A DNA stretch of 64,000 bases. Source: Motiliproteus coralliicola. Its GTDB lineage: Bacteria > Pseudomonadota > Gammaproteobacteria > Pseudomonadales > Balneatricaceae. Made by a program: the position numbers and the translations under genes. The stretch is from contig NZ_QQOH01000003.1 in NCBI RefSeq assembly GCF_003345655.1, forward strand, positions 62,001-126,000. The letters run 5' to 3'. Shown piece by piece: positions 28,751 to 37,291 of the stretch (positions are counted from its first letter, which is position 1; each line of letters starts with the position of its first letter). The notes below the pieces were generated by a model that did not search any database, was not told the DNA's origin, and worked only from the letters and a program-made list of their open reading frames with translations.

Positions 28751-28857
28751 GCGGGCTTTACCCGCGGGTAACCGTTTCAGTAAGCGGAGATGCAGATAGC
28801 GTCTCAGGAGGCGCTATCTGCGGGTTCCGTGCAACTCTCTGAGTGCGTTGCACGGAA
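28751..28857 (-). repeat. Three tandem hairpins between mmsA and the dehydrogenase gene
   Basis: Within the operon spacer are GCGGG/CCCGC (28751-28765), a perfect 10-base stem GCAGATAGCG/CGCTATCTGC (28792-28821) and a perfect 11-base stem TTCCGTGCAAC/GTTGCACGGAA (28825-28857). A weaker one (CTCCCG/CGGGAG, 28917-28936) lies nearer mmsA. No T run follows on the transcribed strand. They could terminate partially, stabilise the mmsA message, or be dispersed repeats. Confidence 0.7.
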
Positions 28858-28962
28858 CAGTGTTCGGCAAAGATACGACAGAAACACGCCGGATGCGCGC
28901 TCTGCCGTCTTGCCACTCCCGAATCGCTCCGGGAGCGGCTCTCAAATCAACCTAACGCTCAA

Positions 28963-30465
28963 TCACTTCAGGTTGATGGTCATGTTGGCGCCGGTGTTGA
29001 TGTCGTCTTCGAACCAACGGGCGGTGACGGTCTTGGTCTCGGTATAGAACTTGATCGCCTGCTTGCCGTAGGCGTGCTGGTCACCGTAGAACGACTTGCG
29101 CCAGCCGGTGAAGGAGAAGAACGGCAGCGGCACCGGAACCGGTACGTTGATACCAACCTGACCGACCTTGATTTCGTGCTGGAACTTACGCGCAGCGGCA
29201 CCGGAGGCGGTGAAGATGGAGGTACCGTTACCGTACGGACACTCGTTGATCAGCTCGATCGCTTCCTCGATGGTGTCGGCTTCGATACAGCACAGAACCG
29301 GGCCGAAGATCTCTTCTTTGTAGATCGACATGTCGGTAGTGACGTTGGTGAACAGGGTCGGGCCGACCCAGTTACCATCCGGGTAACCTTCGACGGTGCA
29401 GTTGGAGCCGTCCAGCTCGCAGGTGGCACCCTCTTTCTTGCCGGCTTCGATAAAGCTCAGGATACGATCCTTGGCCGCCGGGTTGATCTGCGGACCATAA
29501 GCCGCCTCTTTGTCGTTCCAGACGCCCGGACGAACCTTGGACAGCGCTTCTTTCAGCTCCGGAATCCACTTGCGGGACTCACCCACGAATACAGCAACCG
29601 AGATCGCCATACAGCGCTGGCCGCCGGCACCGACAGAGGCGCCAACCAGGTTGTTGATCAGGTGATTCTTCTGCGCATCCGGCATGATCACCATGTGGTT
29701 CTTGGCACCGGCAAAGGCTTGAACGCGCTTCAGGTGGTCGGTACCGGTCTTGTAGATATGCTCGCCAACGGCCACGGAACCGACGAAGGAGATCGCCTGG
29801 GTAACCGGATGGGTCAGCAGCTTGTCGACCTGCTCCTTACCACCATGAACAACCTGCAGCACACCTTCAGGGGCACCGGCTTGTTGGAACAGCTCGACCA
29901 GGCGGGTCGGGGTATTGGGGTCCTGCTCGGACGGCTTCAGAATAAAGGTGTTACCGCAAGCGATCGCCAGCGGGAACATCCACAGCGGGATCATGGCCGG
30001 GAAGTTGAATGGGGTGATACCGACACAGACACCCAGCGGCTGGGTGTAGCTGTAGCTGTCGATCTTGCGAGCCACGTTCTCAACGGTTTCACCCATGCTC
30101 AGGCTGGCGATGTTGCAGGCGTGCTCGACCACTTCGATACCACGCCAGACGTCACCCATACCGTCTTCAAAAGTCTTGCCGGTCTCTTCACACAGGATGG
30201 TGGCGATCTCTTCCTGGTGCTCTTTCAGCAGCGCCTGGTAGCGCAGCATGATACGGGCACGCTCGCTGATCGGAGTTTCCTTCCAGGTCTCAAAGGTCTT
30301 GGCCGCGCTGGCAATCGCCGCTTCCATCTCTTCGTCGGTGGTGCAAGGCACCTGCGCGATCACCTCCTGGGTGGCCGGATTGGTGACCGGAATCCACTGG
30401 TCGGTTTTACTCTGGACGAATTCGCCGCCGATAAACAGGGGGACTTGCTTGCTCATGCTGTGCAC
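28963..30465 (-). CDS. mmsA: Methylmalonate-semialdehyde dehydrogenase (acylating) MmsA
   Basis: 500 residues. It converts methylmalonate semialdehyde to propionyl-CoA, NAD- and CoA-dependent, the last step of valine degradation. Seen: [88 protein letters not shown] with the catalytic Cys, and [19 protein letters not shown] precedes the ATG. It is the first gene of the leftward operon and is divergent from mmsR; in Pseudomonas MmsR activates mmsAB, and the same arrangement is seen here. Confidence 0.97.
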   Translation of the reverse strand: MHSMSKQVPLFIGGEFVQSKTDQWIPVTNPATQEVIAQVPCTTDEEMEAAIASAAKTFETWKETPISERARIMLRYQALLKEHQEEIATILCEETGKTFEDGMGDVWRGIEVVEHACNIASLSMGETVENVARKIDSYSYTQPLGVCVGITPFNFPAMIPLWMFPLAIACGNTFILKPSEQDPNTPTRLVELFQQAGAPEGVLQVVHGGKEQVDKLLTHPVTQAISFVGSVAVGEHIYKTGTDHLKRVQAFAGAKNHMVIMPDAQKNHLINNLVGASVGAGGQRCMAISVAVFVGESRKWIPELKEALSKVRPGVWNDKEAAYGPQINPAAKDRILSFIEAGKKEGATCELDGSNCTVEGYPDGNWVGPTLFTNVTTDMSIYKEEIFGPVLCCIEADTIEEAIELINECPYGNGTSIFTASGAAARKFQHEIKVGQVGINVPVPVPLPFFSFTGWRKSFYGDQHAYGKQAIKFYTETKTVTARWFEDDINTGANMTINLK

Positions 30466-30659
30466 CTTTGCTGGGTAGCGATCCCGGATCGGGGGAACTG
30501 GGTCGCCGGTCTTTTATTGGTGGGATGTTGCGCCGGGCAACACCGTTGTTTTACGACTTACCCTGATTTAAGCACAGCAACTGAGGTGCAAGGATTGAAT
30601 AAATTGCCCCAATAATGGACTATCTTGTTATTACACCCCGATTTTAAAACCATAGTCTA

Positions 30660-31556
30660 ATGAGTAAACCCTCCAGCTGGCCCCTGCCCCCCAACAGCAA
30701 CCGTTACGTGGTGCCGCGCTCACTGGCCGAGCGACTGCGGCAACATCCACTGTCCAGCGACCTCTACCCACTGGGTATCGGCCACTATGTTCAGGCGCTA
30801 GGGCACGCCATGACTCGCGAGGACCATGATGACTATCTGCTAATTTACTGCACCGAGGGACGCGGCGCCCTGACTGTCGGACAGCATCACGGCTACCTGA
30901 AAGCGGGGCAACTGGTGCTGCTTCCACGGGGGCTGGCCCATACCTACAGCGCCGACGATGCTGATCCCTGGACCATCTACTGGGTTCATTTCGAGGGAGA
31001 ATCCGCCGACGCCTTCTTCCGCAACTTACCGATGGACCCGGACTATCCTGTGATCGAGGTGGGACAGAATGCCAAGCTAATCGCCGACTTTGAGAACCTG
31101 CTGCAAGTGCGAAGAAGCGGTTATCAACTACGTCCTTTTCTCCATGCCGCCAACCAGTTACGGCAGATTCTCAGCTACCTGGCACTACTTCGCAGTCGCA
31201 GCACGGCCACCGATAGTGGCTTCGATCTGGAGCTGATCCACAGTTATATGCAGTCCCATATCCACGAACCACTGGAGCTGGAGACCCTCGCCAATCAGGT
31301 CAACCTGTCGAAATACCACTTCGCCAAGAAGTACAAAGAAGCCACCGGCACCAGCGCGATCAATCACTTTATCAACCTGAAGATCGAACACGCCTGCCAG
31401 CTGCTTGATGTCGGCAACCAGAGTATTAGCCAGATCAGCTACGCGTTGGGGTATGACGACGCCTACTACTTCTCGCGTCTGTTCAAGAAGGTGATGGGGA
31501 TATCACCGAGTCAGTATCGAGGCATGCGCCTCGGCAGTTGGCCCAGGCGCAGCTGA
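30660..31556 (+). CDS. mmsR: AraC family regulator, MmsR-like
   Basis: 298 residues. An N-terminal cupin-type sensing domain (about 35-170: LIYCTEGRGALTVGQHHGYL, LPRGLAHTYSADD, WTIYWVHFEGE) is followed by a C-terminal AraC helix-turn-helix pair (about 205-290: EPLELETLANQVNLSKYHFA, ISQISYALGYDDAYYFSRLF). The divergent position ahead of mmsA strongly suggests it activates the valine operon. The last 12 codons (RGMRLGSWPRRS) occur again at 34279-34317, where an island appears to have inserted. The ribosome site is weak. The 194-base divergent spacer should hold both promoters. Confidence 0.9.
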   Translation: MSKPSSWPLPPNSNRYVVPRSLAERLRQHPLSSDLYPLGIGHYVQALGHAMTREDHDDYLLIYCTEGRGALTVGQHHGYLKAGQLVLLPRGLAHTYSADDADPWTIYWVHFEGESADAFFRNLPMDPDYPVIEVGQNAKLIADFENLLQVRRSGYQLRPFLHAANQLRQILSYLALLRSRSTATDSGFDLELIHSYMQSHIHEPLELETLANQVNLSKYHFAKKYKEATGTSAINHFINLKIEHACQLLDVGNQSISQISYALGYDDAYYFSRLFKKVMGISPSQYRGMRLGSWPRRS

Positions 31557-31575
31557 AGCGGATTATAGAAAGAGT

Positions 31576-32691
31576 TCAACTCACAAAAGTTGATACCAGC
31601 CGCATCACCTTCGAAATCATTTCAGCTTGATTTCGACTTTCTGTCTTCTTGAGCAGGTTTCTTAAATGGAAACGGACCGTCGCCTCGGTAACAAAGAGAT
31701 CATCAGACAAAGCTTTGACCGGGACTCCATCCAATATTCCCTGTAGCACCTTTACTTCGGATTTGGTGAGGTCAAAGAGATGGCGGAGCTGTTGATCAGG
31801 TAACGATGCATCAGAAGGGGAAATGATAAACAAAATGCACCCCGCAAAATTGCCCAACCAGTCCAGCTGTTGGTCAGTCGAATGCCAAGGAAAGCACAAC
31901 ACACTTTTCTTGATACCCTTATCAACAAAGTTAACAACCCCATCCGAATCAAGATTGTGATCCGACAACGTTGCACGGATGAGCTTGTGAAGCCTATTCG
32001 TCGCTCTAACATCAGGTAGCTGAACTTTATAAGACTGGCTTTTACAGTTACGAGGATAAAGGAAAGGATTTGCACGCGAATTGTGGGTTATAACTTCTCC
32101 TCGATCAGACAGCAATACAACCCCTGCCGAGAGGTGCTCTAAAGCATCTATTCCAATCCTGGAAGCTTTGGAAGCCTCCAATAGCCGGAGGTTGATAGCG
32201 AAAGCTCGCTTTAGATGGGGCAACAAATCCACCATCAATTGATATGCTTCAGGCGAAAAGGGCTTGTCTGATAAACCTCGGACGACCGATATCCACCCCC
32301 GCCGATCATCATCTCTGTAAAACAGTCCAGCATTAAAGTTTTCAAAATCTACACGCTGATAAAACTCTTGATAACAATACATTGAGTGTAGAGTTCTCTC
32401 ATCAAAAACACTTTGACACATAACTGCAGAGCCGACACTCAAATGGTTATAAACTGCTGTAACTTCATCTTTATAAGCTATTTCACGCAGATAAAACCGA
32501 GTGTCTTCCTGAGAGACACCATTGGTATATAGATAGGTTAGCTGGGGCTCTCTGGTATTCTCTAGTGCAAAGTTAACACTATGGCCTCCTATAGCTTGCT
32601 GAATCCTATTTGCAGTATCAGGCCAGCTAAGGGGATCAGATGCAGACGAGTAGATAGCGTCAATCAGGCCAAGCATAGTATCAGAACTCAT
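31576..32691 (-). CDS. LuxR family transcriptional regulator
   Basis: 371 residues. The C-terminal LuxR-type helix-turn-helix (about 305-365) is clear: DLTKSEVKVLQGILDGVPVK, ALSDDLFVTEATVRFHLRNL, then LKKTESRNQAEMI. The N-terminal 300 residues are an uncharacterised sensor region, with a PAS-like stretch around LSAGVVLLSDRGEVITHN. No autoinducer-binding domain or response-regulator receiver is visible. AAAGGAGGT precedes the ATG, a near-perfect ribosome site. Base composition is much more AT-rich than mmsR beside it, and the gene lies just inside the island boundary. It may control the divergent PEP-CTERM-like gene. Confidence 0.85.
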   Translation of the reverse strand: MSSDTMLGLIDAIYSSASDPLSWPDTANRIQQAIGGHSVNFALENTREPQLTYLYTNGVSQEDTRFYLREIAYKDEVTAVYNHLSVGSAVMCQSVFDERTLHSMYCYQEFYQRVDFENFNAGLFYRDDDRRGWISVVRGLSDKPFSPEAYQLMVDLLPHLKRAFAINLRLLEASKASRIGIDALEHLSAGVVLLSDRGEVITHNSRANPFLYPRNCKSQSYKVQLPDVRATNRLHKLIRATLSDHNLDSDGVVNFVDKGIKKSVLCFPWHSTDQQLDWLGNFAGCILFIISPSDASLPDQQLRHLFDLTKSEVKVLQGILDGVPVKALSDDLFVTEATVRFHLRNLLKKTESRNQAEMISKVMRLVSTFVS

Positions 32692-32882
32692 AGCCTAACC
32701 TCCTTTATATGTTGATCGCTGCCTAAGACTATCTCCAACATCAACTTAGAACAGTTAGCCGCCTAAGTTTAGTTCAAAAACTATCTAAATGAATAGTTTT
32801 TGAATAACTTCCTTATCCCATACTAATTTAAAACAATTTTATATTGCTGCAAGAAAACAATTAAAAATAGAACAGCTTAGAA

Positions 32883-33578
32883 ATGGATAATAATATGAAA
32901 ATAATCCGCCGTATATTAGCAGGAATTATTATTGCCTGCCTATCCAGCAACGTATTTTCAGTGCCAATAACGATAGATCAAAGTGGTACTATCGGGATTA
33001 ATAATGTTGGCGGTTCAATTTCTGCCGGTGATGCCTTTCACTTAAGCGCAACCTTTGATTCCGATCTATTTTCGTCACCCTCTTCTGGAAGTACTACTAC
33101 TACTCAGTCGGATCTAGGACTAAGTATTAGCATCGGCACTCTCTCTTGGTCTTCACCATCATTTCGAGTATTGCTAAGAGATGATCTATTTGGTCTGGAT
33201 GTCTTAAGTGACGCTTTCTCAAGCCATACTTTTTCAGGACCGTTATTGAACGGCAGGTCAATATTCCGGCTTATTTGGCAATTGGAATACCCGGATAATA
33301 GTTTGGATGATACAGTTTGGCCGACTTCGTTATCTGATTTAAATTACAATGAAGTATCTAGTGAAAGTCTACTAATTTTCTTTAGCGATAATCCAGCTGA
33401 TCCTTTTCAAGGCGACGTTGATGTTATCTCATCTTTGGTTCGTGAAAACATCGATCAAGGTCAATTTAATGATCCAGTTTTTAGAAATTTATCATCCATC
33501 CCAGAAGCACCTAGCAGTATACTTTTTCTACTAGGAATAATCATGCTTGTTGTTAAGCACATAGATAGGAAAAAATAA
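32883..33578 (+). CDS. Exported protein with PEP-CTERM-like sorting tail
   Basis: 231 residues (227 if the second ATG at 32895 is used). Signal peptide about 5-27 (ILAGIIIACLSSNVFS). The mature part is Ser/Thr-rich and beta-like. The C-terminus has the three-part PEP-CTERM layout: SIPEAPSS, a hydrophobic helix ILFLLGIIMLVVK, and a basic end HIDRKK. The motif is PEA rather than PEP, so sorting by an exosortase is likely but not certain. No exosortase gene is in the window. Strongly AT-rich; part of the island. Confidence 0.72.
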   Translation: MDNNMKIIRRILAGIIIACLSSNVFSVPITIDQSGTIGINNVGGSISAGDAFHLSATFDSDLFSSPSSGSTTTTQSDLGLSISIGTLSWSSPSFRVLLRDDLFGLDVLSDAFSSHTFSGPLLNGRSIFRLIWQLEYPDNSLDDTVWPTSLSDLNYNEVSSESLLIFFSDNPADPFQGDVDVISSLVRENIDQGQFNDPVFRNLSSIPEAPSSILFLLGIIMLVVKHIDRKK

Positions 33579-33699
33579 AAAATTAAACGATAGTGAATTT
33601 ATTAACCAATTACTAGCTTTAAATAAATTTAAAACTACAGCAGTAAAACTGCATTATTCATACATTGTAACTCAATTCAAAAAAATGAAGGAAAATACA

Positions 33700-34164
33700 A
33701 TGAAAATCAAAATATACACTTTAATTACGATAATATTTATTCTGCCGTATTCATTAGCTCACTCTATAGAACTACCACATAGGGAATATCATGAATATAA
33801 GTATGATGGTAGTCAATACGGATACTTCACCTTGACGATAGATAAAAATAGAAAAGCCAACCTACACATGAAATTTAGCCATGGACGTAAATATGTACAA
33901 ACACGACTTCATGCATCGGTGAAGTTAATTAACGCAGAAGGCGATGGCATAGGGTGCAAAAATAATCACCATCTCCCTGCTCCAGGATCCAGTGCTGTAG
34001 AGAGAGAAACCTCCTGCTCTTTCACCATTCCTGAAGAGCAAAATATTAGTCAACTTAAGTCGACGTATAAGTATTGGAAAAGTGACAATGTTGACTTTAA
34101 TGGGGCGATTCAAAGAGCAATAATTTTCATCATCTCTGATGGAGAAGAGATAGAAGTCAACTAG
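33700..34164 (+). CDS. Secreted hypothetical protein
   Basis: 154 residues from the ATG at 33700, chosen because GAAGGAAA lies ahead; an ATG 15 bases earlier has a poorer site. Signal peptide about 1-21 (IYTLITIIFILPYSLAHS). The mature part is hydrophilic and beta-rich, with two cysteines (IGCKNNHH and TSCSFTIP) that could form a disulfide. I do not recognise the family. AT-rich codon use as in the other island genes; 121 bases after the PEP-CTERM-like gene and possibly in one transcript. Confidence 0.68.
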   Translation: MKIKIYTLITIIFILPYSLAHSIELPHREYHEYKYDGSQYGYFTLTIDKNRKANLHMKFSHGRKYVQTRLHASVKLINAEGDGIGCKNNHHLPAPGSSAVERETSCSFTIPEEQNISQLKSTYKYWKSDNVDFNGAIQRAIIFIISDGEEIEVN

Positions 34165-34285
34165 TTCAGCAAGCTTGCTCAGCCCCAAAATGGTACATAA
34201 CGAAGCCTAGTATTCTGCGGATAGAAAAAGCCCAATCTGAGTTAATTTGCCCACTTTTTCATGAAGGCTACAGTCAATAGAGGCA

Positions 34286-34312
34286 TGCGCCTCGGCAGTT
34301 GGCCGAGGCGCA
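34286..34312. terminator. Perfect hairpin at the right island boundary
   Basis: TGCGCCTCGGC / GCCGAGGCGCA, a perfect 11-base stem with loop AGTTG, between the rightward secreted-protein gene and the leftward korB. It is formed by the duplicated mmsR 3' codons; the copy inside mmsR carries one mismatch in the stem. No T run follows, so the terminator role is tentative. Confidence 0.55.
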
Positions 34313-34356
34313 GCTAAGACCGCTCCCTAGATGGGGAGCGGGATGGGACGAGGCGC

Positions 34357-35409
34357 TTAACGGAAGCTGTCGTTGATTACCTCAAGCACATCACTACCCG
34401 GGCACAGCGCCCGCTCGCCAAGGCTGTTGAGCGGTTTGTCGGTGGTACCCAGCACCTCATGCAGATCCTGCGCAGCCGGATCCACATACAGCAGACCGGT
34501 CAGAATCCGGTCTTGCTGACGGCTCTGTTCGATCGCCGCCAGCGCCTGTTGGCGATCTTGCGGGTCGTATTCATTACCAGTTTTCTGCAGACGCAGGATC
34601 GAGCCGTCGTGCAGGCAGATATCCTGGGCTTCAGAGTCGCTGGAGCTAACGATAATCTCCTCCTCGACCGGCACGAAGTCGGTGACCGCCCCGGTGGTGA
34701 CATGGTCGCGGACGTAGTCGTAACTCTTGGTCGAGCCGGCGTGGTTATTGAAGGTCACACAGGGTGAGACGATATCGATAAAGGCAAAACCGTTGTGGCT
34801 CAGGCCTGCCTTGATCAGCGGCAGCAGCTCGCGTTTGTCACCGGAGAAGCTGCGGGCCACGAAGGTCGCGCCCAGCTGGATCGCCATGGTGACCAGGTCG
34901 ATCCCCTCCAGCGGGTTGGCCTGGCCTTGCTTGCTCAACGAGCCCTCATCGGCGGTGGCAGAGGTCTGGCCCTTGGTTAGGCCGTAGACACCGTTGTTGG
35001 CGACCAGGTAGAGCATATTCAGGCGGCGGCGAACCACGTGGGCGAACTGCCCCATGCCGATGGCCGAGGTATCACCGTCACCGGACATACCGATATAAAC
35101 CAGATCCCGGTTGGCCATGTTGGCACCGGTCACGATCGACGGCATCCGGCCGTGAACCGAGTTGAAGCCGTGAGCCTTGTCGAGGAAGTAGGTCGGCGCC
35201 TTGGAGGAGCAACCGATACCCGACAGTTTGGCGATCCGGTGAGGCGGAATCGACAGCTCGTGGCAGGCCTGGATGATGGAAGCACCGATGGCGTCATGGC
35301 CACAGCCGGCGCACAGGGTCGACAGCGGTCCTTCGTAAGCCTGCTGGGTCAGGCCCAGATCGTTACGGGGCAGCTTCGGATGGCGGAATTTCGATTTCAA
35401 AAAACTCAT
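34357..35409 (-). CDS. korB: 2-oxoacid:ferredoxin oxidoreductase, beta subunit
   Basis: 350 residues. The thiamine-diphosphate-binding subunit of a 2-oxoacid:acceptor oxidoreductase: LCAGCGHDAIGASIIQACHE (N-terminal cofactor region with Cys), GDGDTSAIGMGQFAHVVRR (the ThDP/Mg motif GDGD) and VANNGVYGLTKGQTSATA. With KorA it oxidises 2-oxoglutarate or a related 2-oxoacid to the acyl-CoA and reduces ferredoxin. It is the last gene of the leftward three-gene operon, 17 bases after korA. The true substrate (2-oxoglutarate, pyruvate or branched-chain) is not settled by sequence; the mmsR neighbourhood hints at branched-chain acids only weakly. Confidence 0.9.
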   Translation of the reverse strand: MSFLKSKFRHPKLPRNDLGLTQQAYEGPLSTLCAGCGHDAIGASIIQACHELSIPPHRIAKLSGIGCSSKAPTYFLDKAHGFNSVHGRMPSIVTGANMANRDLVYIGMSGDGDTSAIGMGQFAHVVRRRLNMLYLVANNGVYGLTKGQTSATADEGSLSKQGQANPLEGIDLVTMAIQLGATFVARSFSGDKRELLPLIKAGLSHNGFAFIDIVSPCVTFNNHAGSTKSYDYVRDHVTTGAVTDFVPVEEEIIVSSSDSEAQDICLHDGSILRLQKTGNEYDPQDRQQALAAIEQSRQQDRILTGLLYVDPAAQDLHEVLGTTDKPLNSLGERALCPGSDVLEVINDSFR

Positions 35410-35426
35410 ATCTGCTGATCTCGCAA

Positions 35427-37271
35427 CTAGTTGGCTACTTTCAGGTTCGGCTTGGCGCTATCGCCCTGATCCTGCTCGATCCGCTCGCTGATACAGCGGG
35501 CCGTGATCGGCAGGCCGTCGTAGTGAAGCACCGAGACCAGCTTCTGACCCGGCGCATCCAGCTCATTGATCAACAGGGTGCGCATCTGGCCGTCGCGGTT
35601 CTGCTCGGCCACATAGACACTGTCGTGGCTGTCGATAAAGTCGCGGACTTCCTGACCAAACGGGAACGCACGGACCCGACACAGATCGACGTCGATGCCC
35701 TGCTCGGCCAGCTGATCACGGGCTTCCTGCGCCGCGCTGGTGGTGGTACCGAAGTACAGCAGCCCCAGCTTGGAAGCTTTCTTGGGCTTGCACTGCTCGA
35801 TCACCGCCTTGGGCAGCAAGGTTGCCGCGGTCTCGAACTTGCGGTTCAGACGATCGACGTTGTCGACGTAGATGTCGCCCAGCTCGGTGTAGATGGCGTA
35901 GTGGTCACGGGAGGTACCACGGGTAAAGAAGGCGCCCTTCTCCGGGTGGGTACCCGGGTAGGTGCGGTAGCAGATACCGTCGCCGTCGCGATCCAGGTAA
36001 CGACCGAACTTCTCCATCTGATCCAGCTGCTCGGCATCGAGCACCTTACCGCGGTCGTAGCTGCGCAGGTCGTCCCACTCCATCGGCTCGCTGAGGTGAT
36101 CGTTCATGCCCAGCTCCAGATCGCTCATCAGGATAATCGGAGTCTGGATCCGCTCGGCCAGGTCGAACGAGGCAGCGGTTAGATCGAAACACTCTTTCGG
36201 GTCGGCCGGGAACAGCATCACCTGCTTGGTATCACCGTGGGAGGCGTAGGCACAGGCCAGCAGATCCGGTTGCTGGGTCCGGGTCGGCATCCCGGTGGAG
36301 GGCCCGGCTCGCTGCACATTGATCAGCACGATCGGCAGCTCGGCAAAATAGGCCAGCCCCAGGAACTCGGTCATCAATGAGATCCCCGGACCACTGGTAG
36401 CGGTGAATGAACGGGCACCATTCCAGGCACCACCGATCGCAACACCGATCGCGGCCAGCTCATCTTCGGCCTGAACCGAAGCAAAGTTCTTCTTGCCGCT
36501 GGCCGGATCGATCCGCAGCCGCTCGGCGTATTTCATGAAATTCTCGACCACCGAGGTGGACGGGGTGATCGGATACCAACCACAAACGCTGGCACCGCCG
36601 TAGACGGCGCCCAGGCCGGTGGCACTGTTGCCATCGATCATCAGCTTGCCTGCGGTCTTGTCACTGCTCTGCACCCGAATCGGCAGGGGGCAGCTGAAGT
36701 GGGTCGAGGCGTACTGGTGGCCGAGCTCCAACGCATAGATGTTGGGCACGATCAGCTTCTCTTTGCCTTTGAACTGATCCTTGATCATGCGCTTGAGCAC
36801 GCCAAAATCGATATCCAGCAGCGCCGACAGTGCGCCGACATAGATAACGTTCTTGAACAGCTGACGCTGACGCGGATCGGTGTATTCGCGCAGGCAGATC
36901 TCGGAGATCGGAATCCCGATCAGATTGACGTCGCTGCGGATCAGCTCCGGCGGCAGCGGCTTGGTGGAGTCATACAGGAAGTAACCGCCCGGCAGCAGGC
37001 TCTGCATATCGCGGGCGATCGACTGGCTGTTCATCGCCACCACGATATCGGCGCCACCACCGCGGCGCCCCAGGTAGCCTTTTTCGCTGACCCGCACTTC
37101 GTACCAGGTCGGCATGCCCTGGATGTTGGAGGGGAACTCGTTACGGGGAGCCACCGGGATGCCCATCCGGAAGATCGACTTGGCGAACATCAGGTTGGCA
37201 CTGGCGGATCCGGTACCGTTGACGTTGGCAAACCGGATCACAAATTCATTGACGGATTCTAGTTTCGACAT
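35427..37271 (-). CDS. korA: 2-oxoacid:acceptor oxidoreductase, gamma-alpha fusion subunit
   Basis: 614 residues. The N-terminal gamma-type domain (about 1-190; FVIRFANVNGTGSASANLMF, WYEVRVSEKGYLGRRGGGAD) is fused to the alpha pyrimidine-binding domain (MIDGNSATGLGAVYGGASVC, GWYPITPSTSVVENFMKY, FTATSGPGISLMTEFLGLAY). This is the standard KorA architecture in bacteria. It follows the flavoprotein gene by 20 bases. Low-oxygen or ferredoxin-linked oxidation of 2-oxoacids is the expected role; in an organism that also carries Rnf, reduced ferredoxin from this complex has an obvious membrane acceptor. Confidence 0.92.
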   Translation of the reverse strand: MSKLESVNEFVIRFANVNGTGSASANLMFAKSIFRMGIPVAPRNEFPSNIQGMPTWYEVRVSEKGYLGRRGGGADIVVAMNSQSIARDMQSLLPGGYFLYDSTKPLPPELIRSDVNLIGIPISEICLREYTDPRQRQLFKNVIYVGALSALLDIDFGVLKRMIKDQFKGKEKLIVPNIYALELGHQYASTHFSCPLPIRVQSSDKTAGKLMIDGNSATGLGAVYGGASVCGWYPITPSTSVVENFMKYAERLRIDPASGKKNFASVQAEDELAAIGVAIGGAWNGARSFTATSGPGISLMTEFLGLAYFAELPIVLINVQRAGPSTGMPTRTQQPDLLACAYASHGDTKQVMLFPADPKECFDLTAASFDLAERIQTPIILMSDLELGMNDHLSEPMEWDDLRSYDRGKVLDAEQLDQMEKFGRYLDRDGDGICYRTYPGTHPEKGAFFTRGTSRDHYAIYTELGDIYVDNVDRLNRKFETAATLLPKAVIEQCKPKKASKLGLLYFGTTTSAAQEARDQLAEQGIDVDLCRVRAFPFGQEVRDFIDSHDSVYVAEQNRDGQMRTLLINELDAPGQKLVSVLHYDGLPITARCISERIEQDQGDSAKPNLKVAN

Positions 37272-37291
37272 GGTTTTCTCTGTCTCCTGCC

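Larger units (their letters stand above)
31520..34315. mobile_element. AT-rich 2.76 kb island bounded by direct repeats of the mmsR 3' end
   Basis: Direct repeats at 31520-31555 and 34280-34315 match in 35 of 36 bases and are exactly 2760 bases apart. Both encode the same last residues of MmsR and both are followed at once by a stop (TGA, TAA). The DNA between is visibly AT-rich and holds a LuxR regulator and two exported proteins unrelated to the flanking metabolism. This is the footprint of an element that enters a gene's 3' end and restores it. No integrase or transposase is inside, so it would be a remnant or a passenger of a recombinase elsewhere. Confidence 0.65.

Noticed and set aside
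28843-30615. 590-codon rightward open frame
   Set aside because: It lies antisense to mmsA and the region upstream of it; the leftward MmsA product is fully recognisable and the frame is a by-product of high GC codon bias.
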